The notes under the pieces were generated by a model that did no database searches, had not been told where the DNA came from, and saw only the letters and a list, made by a program, of their open reading frames with translations. Source: Enchytraeus crypticus (taxonomy: Eukaryota; Annelida; Clitellata; Enchytraeida; Enchytraeidae). Taken from it: a DNA stretch of 64,000 bases. Where the stretch lies: contig CAJHZI010000373.1 of assembly GCA_905160935.1 (NCBI GenBank), forward strand, positions 2,501-66,500, read 5' to 3'. Both the position numbers and the translations under genes were made by a program. Positions within the stretch are counted from its first letter, which is position 1; every line of letters begins with the position of its first letter. Shown here in pieces: positions 34,061 through 43,859 of the stretch.

Positions 34061-36388
34061 ATTTTAGAGAAATTTTTTAGCAATTTCTGGAGCCTAGGCG
34101 TTTTGTATGTTTTCTAGTTTTGTTAGTATGTATCTCTGTGTCTTGTTATGCACATTTTAGAACTTTCCGGCAAGGGTGTCCGGTACATTTCAGATTTCTA
34201 ATCTCTAAGGATGGCCAGTCACTCATTTTGACGAAGATTATGGATCGCCACAATCACATAGTGTCTAAGGTTAATTACTTTTAATAGTCAATACTGCGTA
34301 AATTATTTTTGAATTATTTAAATTCTTATGAAAGTTTTTGGGTGTACACTGGAATTCCGGAATAAATAGTAAAAAATTTTTAGTTTTAACAAATTCATTA
34401 ATTTAATTTACGAGAAATGATAAGTCGTTAGCAATTTGCTAATATTTGAAACTATGCTTTTCTAAATTATAAATGGTACAATAATTTAAAATTGGGCATT
34501 CATATGAATGATTTTTTTTGAGGGGTTGGAAGTCAGCTAGATAGGAGGGAAAAAAGATTTTAGAGAGTGAGTGTCATTGAGAAAGGTTTAATGTTTTTCA
34601 GGTTGCTTTCAGTCACTTACCACGGCAGAGAATGCTGGATGAGAGTGCTAGGAAAGAGGCTGTGGCATTATTTTCACTTAGGGCCGACAAGCAACTCGTA
34701 AGAGAGTATCTTAACAAAAAACAGGCAAACGTGTACTTTTACGAGATCTGTCTAACATTCGCTGGCATGGTAAGGAACCAGTTGGCAATCAGTTAACTGC
34801 TGCTGTTAGATTTCTGGAATGTCAACCAGGCAGCACGGCTAGATTAATTATTCACCCTGACAGTAATGAACTTGTAGGTATCTACTACCAAGATGAAGCA
34901 ATGCAGAAGGTCTTTAGTGACCTTCCTGAATTGTTGATGGTAGATGCTACATACAAGTTAAACAATTTTAAAATGCCACTGTTTGTGATGATAGTTGTTG
35001 ATGGAAACGGTGAAAGTCAGATTGCCTGCACGTTTTTAGCTGCGGATGAGAGAGAGTGTACTTTGCGAAGTATGATTAGTTTATTTAAGAGCACTAATCC
35101 TGACTATGAAAAAGTAAAGTGTATAATGACTGATAAAGACATGGTAGAGCGGAATGTTTTGAGAGAGGAATTGCCTGATGCATCTTTGGTTATTTGTTTG
35201 TATCATGTGCTGCGAACATTTAGGCTGAGGTTACCTGTGAGAGGATGGGTTTGCATAGCGAGCAGAGATTGTTGTGTTTAGATATGTTACAGGAGATAGT
35301 ACATAGCAGGAATGCCCAGGAGTATGATGAGAAAGTTGCTCAGCTGTTTGCGACAGGCATCAGCACAGTCATACGGTACTTTGAGAAGAACTGGCACTGT
35401 ATAAGGGAAGAGTTTGTCAAGTCACTGAAGGCTGGACGAGGCACACTGTGTAACAGGACAAACAATCAGTTGGAGTGCATCAACCAGAAGATTAAAACTG
35501 TTTGTCGAAAGTATGTTTTCATTGATATTTTGAATTTTATTGTTTGCAGACTGCGCTTGCTGTTTTTATTAACATTGGTATTTTATTTCACTGGATTTCA
35601 GTTACTGAAAGGAAGAATGAATGTGCCAGAAATTAGACTAGATCCACTGATTATAAGATGTGTCCACTTACGTAGATTTTCAGTTCAAATGGAGATATCT
35701 GTACCCTGAATCCATACAGTAAGGTCAAGGACAAATGAAAGTGATGAAGTACCCAATTACTCAAAGTATAAATTTATGTGAAAAAGCCATAATTGTATAC
35801 CAAAGTTGTACTATGCTAATTGAATCAATTTATCTTGGTAGTTAACAACGTCATGCTATTTTTTGTTGATTTTGCAGTTTCCTTTAAAATTGTTGTATAT
35901 TAATTTTATTAGAAATAGTACTCTGAGCGAGTTCTGATATGATTGTATGATTGAGTGTTTGTACTTATTAGGGTGTGTTTGTAAGTGACAATTGTTATTT
36001 TAACTCTTTAATAAGTATGTTTTTAAAAATTTTCTTATATCTAAACGTAAAATTTATCAGCAAGTAGGCCTAAGTGAAATAATTGTTCTAAACTTTAGCT
36101 TTTACGTTGTTAGTGTTAAAGACTTACAGTGTAACTTATATTGTGTCTAAAATATTTTGTGTTATTGGCTTTAGGTGGTGTGCAAGTTATAACTTGCATC
36201 GTTTATGTTACTTGTATCTATGTTGATGTTATTCAAAGTTTTTAAAGAAAATTAAATGCATTTATTTAAAATTTAAAAATGACATAAAACAAGTTCTTTA
36301 TAACTACATAGGAGTGTATGATTATATGTACATAATATATTTGTGTGTATCATTGAACGCATATATTAGTGTGCCTTATTGTGTGTAT

Positions 36389-36693
36389 CAGGGGTGTACC
36401 AGATCCCGGTTCCGTCTGACCGGACTCCGGCAAATTTTGCCAAATCCAACCGGATTTGTCACGGGATTTGGTACTCATTTTTAATATAAAAAGTTATAAA
36501 TTGATATTTCAAAACTTGTTGCAAAATTTATCTTAAAGAAGCAGAACATAAGACTTAATGATAGTTATTTGCTTACAATAATAACCTAGTTGATGTCATA
36601 TGATGATACTTTGATAGAGTTTATTTTGATTTTTTTAAAAAATTCGGTTCTGATTCCGTCGGATTTGAAATGATCAAATCCGGTACACCCCTA
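36389..36693 (+). mobile_element. Non-autonomous hAT-like element (305 bp) nested in the MULE
   Basis: The left end CAGGGGTGTACC and right end GGTACACCCCTA are inverted repeats of the hAT type. Flanking 8-mers GTGTGTAT and GTATCTAT agree at 6 of 8 positions, as expected of an aged 8-bp duplication. Non-coding. Confidence 0.7.
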
Positions 36694-36705
36694 GTATCTA
36701 TATAT

Positions 36706-37006
36706 CAGGGTGATCACTCATATGGAAAACCTGGACTTCTTAAATTTTTCAGTAAAAAAATAAAGAAATATTAAAGACACATACGGTCCAGTTGAAAAAT
36801 TACACAGGCTACTTTGGTTCTGAACAAAAAGTAATCAGAAATATGTCAGCACTTCAAAAGTGTTAAAATTAAATAGCAATGTGTATAATGTTTTAAAATC
36901 AACATTAACGGCTGAGATAGACGTCGATTCTATGATGGCACTAAAATTGTCAAGGCGCACTGGAAAAGTCAGGGAATTTGATGTGGTTTGGAAAGTGGTC
37001 ACCTTG
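36706..37006 (+). mobile_element. Second hAT-like non-autonomous element
   Basis: The ends CAGGGTGATCACT and AGTGGTCACCTTG are inverted repeats. No exact 8-bp duplication was found. It starts only 12 bases after the preceding element. Confidence 0.55.
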
Positions 37007-38351
37007 ATATACGTATAGTTAAGGTCTAGTTAAGACTAGTTAAGACTTCTCCGTGGGCTGACACCTTGACGTGGTGGAGAGGCTTAATGGCCTGTATGCT
37101 GCAAAGTTGTACATGTCTTGTACATGTCTTGTACATGTCACAGGCCAGACTAAGTGCAGCCGTCCTTTACTTATAATATAAAAATATAATTGTGTTTAAA
37201 TAATTCATTTATTTCAGCTAGTCAACTCGCACTCTACTTCAGCTGGTCAACTTGAGGGAAATGTGAACATTAGTGGCACCGTCAATTTTCCTGACTAGGC
37301 CTATATGCATTTAGATTTGTAAAAATATTCTATCATTCCTGGACAAACAAACTATCAATGAGAAAAACTGAAATAATAGAATTGATAGACACTCTCCTCA
37401 TTGTTTGATGTATTTTGGTATTTATAATCTGTTTATTATATTTGTTGTTCTACTCCATAATAATAACAAGTTAACGGTTAAACTTTAATTTGATCCTGAA
37501 TATTTCTGTTGAAAAAGGTACTATAACTCAGAAAGTTTCTCATTTATTCAATTTATTCATTCTGTGACAGTATTAGTTATCCTTGATTAGTATTTAATTC
37601 TTGACTGCCTGATTTCGTGTCATGATTAGTATATGTATGTTAACGGTTAAACTTTAATTTGATCCTGAATATTTCCTTTAAAAGGTACTATAACTCAGCA
37701 AGAAAGTCGATGATATGAAATTTAATGTGACATAAAATATTGCAAAAGTAATCAGAGGTGGAGTGGAGAGCACAGTCGTACTGCCTCCAACGTGACTGTA
37801 ATGCTGCAATGCCTTGGAATGAGCACCGTGCTTTATTAAGGAGCCTAATAAGTGGCCTAATATCAATTATGCGAGTTGCAAAACGGTCATGGTACATTCG
37901 ATATACAGTTAAATTTACGTTTATGTGAAGAAAACAAATTGTTTGATTTATGTTAAAATTAAAGGTGCAAATTTAATGACTAATGTCTTCCAAAACAGTT
38001 CTGCACTGAACAACGTCCACAACAACCCTGCACTGAACGCCGAAAATTTACAACGGACATAGGCATACAAATTTGGTAAAACAACTTATTGTGTAATTAG
38101 ATAATATGTTTATTTTCAGCAAAGACACAAAAAGCATAAACCACATACAATGCATCAACAATATATATACAAAATCCTTGCTCCACCCCTGCGCAAGGCG
38201 TTATTCCTTTGAATGACCTCACCTGTCATTGTCATTCTCAAATATAGAGATGTCAAAGTTCATGGCCTTTGGTTCAGGAAACAAGTAGCATTCCTATTTA
38301 ACCATTAGTATAACATCTGTCTGCCGTTTCTTCTAGGGCTGACACTTCACG
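37007..38351. other. Non-coding MULE interior
   Basis: It contains a GC-richer stretch (GGGCTGACACCTTGACGTGG, about 37055) of unknown origin and a duplicated 40-base phrase (AACGGTTAAACTTTAATTTG at 37472 and 37640). Nothing here can be read as a gene. Confidence 0.5.
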
Positions 38352-38474
38352 TTAGATTAATAGAGAGCTAGTTTCAGTTTCAGCAGCTTTTGTAACTGGT
38401 TCAGTGATATCTTCAACTTGTTGAGAGGCTTGTTTTGTACTTATTTCCTCTTCACTCGTGTCTGCAACTCTGGT
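38352..38474 (-). CDS. Possible 3'-terminal exon of an antisense gene inside the MULE
   Basis: On the minus strand a good acceptor (TTATTATTATTTGTAG) precedes 40 open codons ending in TAA: an acidic Ser/Thr-rich tail with DTSEEEISTKQ and SLLI at the end. Other minus-strand exon-like pieces lie upstream at about 39098-39240 and 39420-39510. I do not recognise the protein. It could be cargo, a second element gene, or chance. Confidence 0.25.
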   Translation of the reverse strand, partial: TRVADTSEEEISTKQASQQVEDITEPVTKAAETETSSLLI

Positions 38475-39784
38475 CTACAAATAATAATAAAAGTGTATAA
38501 TTATAAGCGTTAAACTAATTAGTTTCTTCATGACAAAAGGACTAATAGTGACAACTGGTTATAAACTCCGATATTAAGAAGCATTCCGCCACGGTAGCAA
38601 TCATCTTATCCAGACTTTCACCAGTAATGAAAAAAGTGCATTAAAATTAAGTTCTTCATAAACATAGTTGACAACATTGGAAATGTATAGGACTGTCTAC
38701 AAACTACACAGAAACTGAGATTTTGTGAACTATAAGATCTGCAGTGTGATGTCATAAGGTGTATACAAAGCTTGTTCATCAAACTATTCTTTTCAGAGTC
38801 AAAAAATAATGAAATAAAATCAGTTCATTTAAGCAGTGTAGATACGTTTTCTATACATTTATGCATACTCTTCCAATGCTAACTAATAAGTCGCCGAGGG
38901 TTACCTCAGGGAAAACACCCTAGATTTAACAATTCTTCAATATATAGTGACTAGATTTGGCAGGGATGTGTCAAATTGGATTATCTAGTGGAGTGTTGCA
39001 AGGTAATAGAAAGAATTCATACTTTCTGAAAATATTTCAAGGGGTGTCGTTTTCTACGAGACAGTTTAGATGCATTTACTATCGATTCACTTACCACATT
39101 TTTGGAAGCCTTTCTCTATGAGAGCACAGACGGTTTGTTCTGCTTGTGGTCACCTCAGCTTGTGCCACACTCTCAAATTTGATGTGCCCAAGAAGAAGAG
39201 TTAGAATCCAATCCATATTTCCTTCATCTCATAGAGTGGCTGCATGACCTGCAATACATTACATAAAATATTTAAGAGAAATTTGTCAAGCTGGTAACTA
39301 GAGCTGTGATATTCAATGTCGTCATAGACTGACTGGACCGTGTGTGAGAGGCAGCACTCATCAGAAGAACTTGGGCACCCGATGTGTACTGTGTAGCATT
39401 GCTTTAACATATTTTAACTATATCCTTGCAAGTCTGAGCAGCCGATGTTAAAATCTCTTCAAGATCAGAATCGGATCATTGTACCACCTGATCTTAGTGC
39501 AGAAGTTACTAAGCACATGACCTGTAACACTTTAAGATTTGCTGGTATAACGCTTGACATCTCCGATAATTATAATTATATACAAATATAATTATAATTT
39601 ATCTTACAACTGAGACACAAATCAAGTGACAGCTCCTTCAGTAGGCCATACATGCAGTCCAGAGTGACACTTCACACGAATACTAACAGTGGGAATGTTA
39701 TCCACACAATAACGATATATAGATAGATAGTGACAGATATTTACAGAAGTATATATATATATACATAATAATAATAAACAAATA

Positions 39785-40018
39785 ACACATTATATTGAAA
39801 TGATCAACCATATTACAATCAATCACTATTGCTACCACATGTTTAAACCGTTAGGCAATTTATTTACTTTTCCATGTAATAAGTCCAGTGAATGTCCAAT
39901 ATTTTCCTCTCAGATCAGCGCGGCTTGGATTCGAACACACGAGAGTTCAATTCACTTCAGGGTCTGTCATTTAAAACTTCACAACGTTATCTGCACCACT
40001 AACCACTACGCCATTACG
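39785..40018 (-). mobile_element. SINE-2 copy in segment B
   Basis: TTGAAATGATCAACCATATT, GTTTAAACCGTTAGGCAATT, GATCAGCGCGGCTTGGATTCG. Near full length. Confidence 0.78.
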
Positions 40019-40591
40019 TCATACAAATAATTAAATTAAATATTTAGAAATAAATCATTCATTGTATTGAAACTCTGTGTATATAACTAATAAATCCAGA
40101 ACAATTTTTTACAATTGCAATATACTACATAGTATTTTCTTTTTATCGTTATATATATCTCTCTTCAGTGCACTGACAAGTGGCAAGTTGAAGGTACATA
40201 TTCTTACTCAAAGTATAGATGTATTTACTTTGAAATCACTTACCACATTTTCGGAAGCCTTTCTCTTTTGAGAGCAAAAGATGGTATGTTCAGCATATGG
40301 TCGCCTCAGCAGGTGCCAGACTCTCAAATTTGATATGTCCAGGATGAAGAGTTAGAATTCAATTAACTTTTTTTTAACTCATGGAGTGGCTGCATGACCT
40401 GCAATACATTACATAAAATATTTAATGAGAAATTTGTCAATCTGAATGTGAATATTAATTGATAGCTTATTAAGGCATCGCAGCGTAAGCTTATTAAGGC
40501 ATCGCAGCGGTACTGGAGAGATACAGCACACACTGCATTAATTCAAGTCACAAGGAACTAAATGAACTGCCGCATTAAAATAAACAAACTT

Positions 40592-40812
40592 TATAGTGAA
40601 ATGATCAACCATGTTGATATCTATCATTTTGAATAACACCACATGTTTAAAACTTTAGGCAATTGAGACCATTTTCCGTATAACCAGACCAGTGAATGTC
40701 CGAGATTTTACTCTCAGATCAGTGCAGCTGGGATTCGAATCCACAACAGTTCAATTAACCTCAGGATCTGTCGTTTAAAACTTAGTGACGTTACCCCTAC
40801 GCTATTAAGACA
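40592..40812 (-). mobile_element. SINE-2 copy in segment B'
   Basis: TATAGTGAAATGATCAACCA through GGGATTCGAATCC to TTACCCCTACGCTATT. Together with its flanks it duplicates the copy at 39785. Confidence 0.78.
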
Positions 40813-41034
40813 TTCTATTATTAGGCTACTGCAACATTCAAATAATTAAATTAAATAATTCGAAATAAATAGTTATACTTAAACTCTCTGTATGTATAAC
40901 TAATAAATCCTGAATAATTTTTTTACAATTGCAATATACGTACATAGTATTTTTTTATTTATCGTTATATATATCTCTCTTCAGTGTACTGACAAGTGGG
41001 AAGTTAAAGGTACATATTCAAACTCACCGCTTTC

Positions 41035-41285
41035 TCGCTTCATAAGAGCACTCCTTAGATCAACAAGTTAATCCCTTCACAAAGTCTGTGCCTTATCCAT
41101 ACCTTATGTAGCCTATAGCTTGGCAAAAGTACGGCTTTTGAGGTGGTTTCCCGTTGCCTTCCTCCGTTAGATGGACTAATTATCATTTAATCCTTGGGGA
41201 AAATATTTCATGGTGAAGTGGGTCCCCTCTTGCCATCCTCAGCTCCTGCCTTAGTCGCCACTTATGTACACGCGGTACCTATTCT
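41035..41285 (-). mobile_element. Family E retroposon, antisense, near the MULE right end
   Basis: GCACTCCTTAGATCAACAAG, GCCTTATCCATACCTTATG and a LINE-A-like tail region just to its left (TCAGTGTACTGACAAGTGG, about 40980). Confidence 0.55.
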
Positions 41286-41307
41286 AACCACACCCGAACA
41301 CAACACG

Positions 41308-41309
<2 letters not shown>

Positions 41310-41372
<63 letters not shown>
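41310..41372. repeat. (TA)n microsatellite
   Basis: About 30 uninterrupted TA dinucleotides just before the right terminal inverted repeat. Confidence 0.9.
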
Positions 41373-41374
<2 letters not shown>

Positions 41375-41472
41375 GGCCTACTCATACGTACGAAAATTAT
41401 CAAAATCCAAAAAGGTGACACCGGAGGGTACATAAATAGCGCAAGGATCTAACAGCTGATTTGTCAGCTGAT

Positions 41473-41536
41473 CGTAAGCATAAGGAGGATTTTCTTATTC
41501 CAAGTTCTAAAAGGCTGCTACACTTAAACCACTGCG
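41473..41536 (-). repeat. Right terminal inverted repeat of the MULE
   Basis: The reverse complement begins CGCAGTGGTTTAAGTGTAGC and matches the left arm. It is followed at 41537-41545 by the target-site duplication TAGCAATTT. Confidence 0.9.
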
Positions 41537-41545
41537 TAGCAATTT
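41537..41545. repeat. Right target-site duplication of the MULE
   Basis: TAGCAATTT, identical to 32622-32630. Confidence 0.9.
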
Positions 41546-41942
41546 CCTACTTCTAAAGAAAGCAAAACAGACCAGAATAAGTTGGTGGCAAAGAATAAAG
41601 ATTTAATTTAATATCATTACTTATTTATTTTATAATTCCTACTTATGTATTTTATTAATGCTACTGATGATTCTATATTATTTTAGAATAACTTTAATAT
41701 TACTAATTACTTATTTTGTTATTATTTCATATTTATGTTATTATTACTTTATACCTTTTTCAATATCATAATTAGGTTGAACGGCATCAATAATATTAAA
41801 ATTTTTAAGCAATGGATAAGTCAAGAATTTAATAATTTAGGTTTTAACAACCAACCCTTGATACAACATTTAATTTGCATCAATACTATTCTTCTTTACT
41901 CTTTCCGATAGCCTCTCTTGCCTGTGTAATTCTACATTAGTT

Positions 41943-42612
41943 AGTATATTCTATAATTGTAAGTTAAACTCAAACAAACATTAATAAGCTAATTCTGAAA
42001 GGCTGTTTAATATAATTAGCCGTACCCAGTTTACTTAACTGTAAATCAACGTAACTACGTACTTTACTTAACCGGTAACCGGTTCTACAAACGTGTAACT
42101 GATGGGCGGGGTGGTGGGCGGGGCAGATTTCGGGGGCTACCCCGCCCGGGGTAGCCCCCGGTGCTTCACCGCCGGGCCGCGGCCTTCACCGCCCGGGCCG
42201 TGGCGGGCGGTCCCGCCCCGCCCCGGGGACTGCCCCATCCCGGGGGCTGTCCCGCCCCGGGGGCTGTCCCGCCCCGGGAGCCGCCTCGCCCCCGGGTAGG
42301 CCCGCCTCGCCCCGTGGGCGGGCACGAACCTGGGGCAGACCCACACTGTGCAAACCGCTCCCGGGCAGTCCGCCCCGAGCAGTCCACCTTGTTAACGCCT
42401 CAGTTAACTGACGACGAATATGACAGTCACTCAGGAGCCGCTGCTTTTATACTGCCGCCGAGGCGAACCGGTCATGTGATTGTAGAACCGGTTAACCGGT
42501 TGCGTTAATTTACCGGTTAAATAAACTGGTTACGGTTCAGTAGATTTAGCCGCCTTTCAGAATTAACATATTAATGTTTGTTTGATTTTAACTTAAAATT
42601 ATGGAATATACT
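41943..42612. mobile_element. Foldback/TIR element with extreme GC-rich core (670 bp)
   Basis: The left arm 41943-42090 and right arm 42480-42612 are imperfect inverted repeats. Shared phrases are AGTATATTC(T/C)ATAATT, CAAACAAACATTAAT, AATTCTGAAAGGC and CCGGTTCTACAA. The interior 42095-42400 is dominated by CCCGCCCCGGGG-type repeats in an otherwise AT-rich window. On the minus strand TATAAAAGCAGC (about 42445) looks like a TATA box pointing into the core. Long frames across the core on both strands are a GC artefact. No target-site duplication was identified, so the superfamily is open. Confidence 0.75.
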
Positions 42613-42754
42613 GAAAAATTATAAATTAAAATTATTTAATGAAAATTATTAAATACGTGGCTTATTCAAGTTTTTGGTGTGTCTCTTAAAGAACACATAA
42701 CACACACACATACAGTATGAGTAGAAATATGTATCTCAGGCCCGCTATTTCAGC

Positions 42755-42800
42755 AATAACCAGAGAGAGAGAGAGAGAGAGAGGGAGGGAGAGAGAGAGA
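42755..42800. repeat. (GA)n microsatellite
   Basis: GAGA tract with GGGA interruptions. Confidence 0.85.
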
Positions 42801-42871
42801 TAATTACATTCATTATAGACAATACAAAACATTCACAATTGATTAAATAATAAATAAGATTAGACAATACA

Positions 42872-42985
42872 TTCCCTGGACTGGTTATACGGAAAATGGT
42901 TTAAATTGCCTAACGGATTAAACATGTGGTTTTAAAAGTGATAGATATCAACATAGTTGATTATTCACTATAATGCGTGTTTACT
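42872..42985 (+). mobile_element. SINE-2 3' part
   Basis: CTGGACTGGTTATACGGAAA, TAAATTGCCTAACGGATTAA, GATATCAACATAGTTGAT. Truncated 5' of box B. Confidence 0.7.
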
Positions 42986-43014
42986 TTTACTTTTTTTTAC
43001 AAACAAAGAAAGAG

Positions 43015-43252
43015 AGGTGCGTAGAAAGATAGCTAAATGGAGAGAGAGAAAGAGAGAGAGAGAGAGAGAAACAGAGAGAGTGAGAGAGTGTGCATAGGGA
43101 GAGAGCTAAATAAAGAGAGAGAGAAGAGAGAGAGAGATAGAGTGAGAGATTGAGAAAGAGAGAGGTGCATAGGGAGAGAGAGACAGAGAGATATGCAGTG
43201 TGACAGAGAGAGAAAGATAGAGAGAGAGTGAGACAGAGAGAGAGAGAGAGAC

Positions 43253-43285
<33 letters not shown>
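43015..43285. repeat. Interrupted GA-rich minisatellite
   Basis: Irregular GAGAGA tracts with spaced phrases such as GTGCATAGGGAGAGAG. The orientation matches CT-rich tracts elsewhere. Confidence 0.85.
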
Positions 43286-43287
<2 letters not shown>

Positions 43288-43449
43288 AAAATAATGTAAA
43301 TAATAAATGAGGTTTGCAGTAGGTTCCTACATTAATTAAATTGTCTACAAATAATTAGAAAGTAAATTTTTCTAATTCAAGCAAAGTAGGCTCCGTAGTG
43401 AGCTCAGCAACTTTTTCAAATAAATCTAATTAATATGCCGAAAATTGGT

Positions 43450-43770
43450 GCTCAATCAGTGCTAATTTTTGCTGTGAATCCCACAATTAGATCTCACTCC
43501 GTTTGGTACGTATTGTGTACCTAAGTTTTGCAGAGTCAACTTGACTATGGCTCCGCAACTTTCACATTCGAATTTGAAACCTACTAGTGCTAATTTTTGC
43601 TGCAAGTCCCACAATTAGAACTCACTCAGTTTGGAACTTATCGGTTTCCAAATTTGGAGCCAATGTCAAGTTGGCTCCGCAACATTCTCGTATAAACTTG
43701 AAAACTATATATAAATTTAGAGCTCAACTAGTGCTAATTTTTGTTGCAACTCCCTTCACTGCTTTCCTAG
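43450..43770. repeat. Three-copy repeat of about 140 bp
   Basis: GTGCTAATTTTTGCTG, TCCCACAATTAGA, CTCACTC(C/A)GTTTGG and TGGCTCCGCAAC recur at about 43458, 43588 and 43728 (third copy partial). Confidence 0.8.
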
Positions 43771-43859
43771 AATCCTACGGATACTTCCTGACGGTCAAAC
43801 TAACTCTTGTTTTTGTAATTTTATCATGCAATGTGTTATGGACTTTTGCCTGAAAAAAC

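Larger units (their letters stand above)
32929..35709 (+). pseudogene. MULE transposase gene: two C2H2 fingers, 11-aa repeats, FAR1-like zinc domain, DDE transposase (decayed)
   Basis: Two C2H2 fingers (RYWCNICSKHF...H...H and RYWCSICSKQF...H...H, residues 5-65) are followed by about 14 copies of a DDVNVTEIV-type repeat. A FAR1/FLYWCH-like zinc module comes next (CTLKSK...KYCSV, CIHGGRKYKSRSTGAR, RQGCPVHFRF, MDRHNHIV), then the MULE catalytic core: first Asp in LLMVDATYKLN, second Asp in IMTDKDMVE, Glu in TNNQLECINQK, with EKNWHCIREEF between. Probable splices: 33866/34161 and 34269/34602. Breaks: in-frame TAA at 33802-33804, a one-base shift in the A-run at 34716-34721, and another near 35221-35230. 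The arrangement resembles animal MULE/ZSWIM-type transposases. The start at 32929 is the ATG just before the first finger. Confidence 0.8.
39081..41022. repeat. Two-copy A-B tandem duplication inside the MULE
   Basis: Segment A (39081-39290) recurs at 40231-40445, sharing CACTTACCACATTTT, GGAAGCCTTTCTC and GAGTGGCTGCATGACCTGCA. Segment B (39790-40210), including a SINE-2 copy and a LINE-A-like tail, recurs at 40598-41022. The order is A-B-A'-B'. Confidence 0.85.
32631..41536 (+). mobile_element. Complete 8.9-kb Mutator-like (MULE) DNA transposon
   Basis: Terminal inverted repeats 32631-32694 and 41473-41536 begin CGCAGTGGTT and match at about 61 of 64 positions (two mismatches near positions 11 and 13, one near 58). 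The 9-bp duplication TAGCAATTT flanks both ends exactly; 8-11-bp duplications are normal for MULEs. Inside is a transposase gene with MULE motifs (32929-35709). The right half has nested hAT-like elements, SINE-2 copies, a LINE-C tail, a tandem duplication and possible antisense exons. Internal insertions and frameshifts show it is old and unlikely to be autonomous, although the ends are well preserved. Confidence 0.9.

Noticed and set aside
37055..37105. GC-richer stretch with CACCTTGACGTGGTGGAGAG as part of a gene
   Set aside because: No open frame of useful length and no splice context. It resembles a repeat consensus, but I could not tie it to a family in this window.
42102..42508. Long Pro/Gly/Arg-rich frames on both strands
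   Set aside because: They come from the GC-rich core of the foldback element, where stop codons are rare in every frame; no recognised domain.
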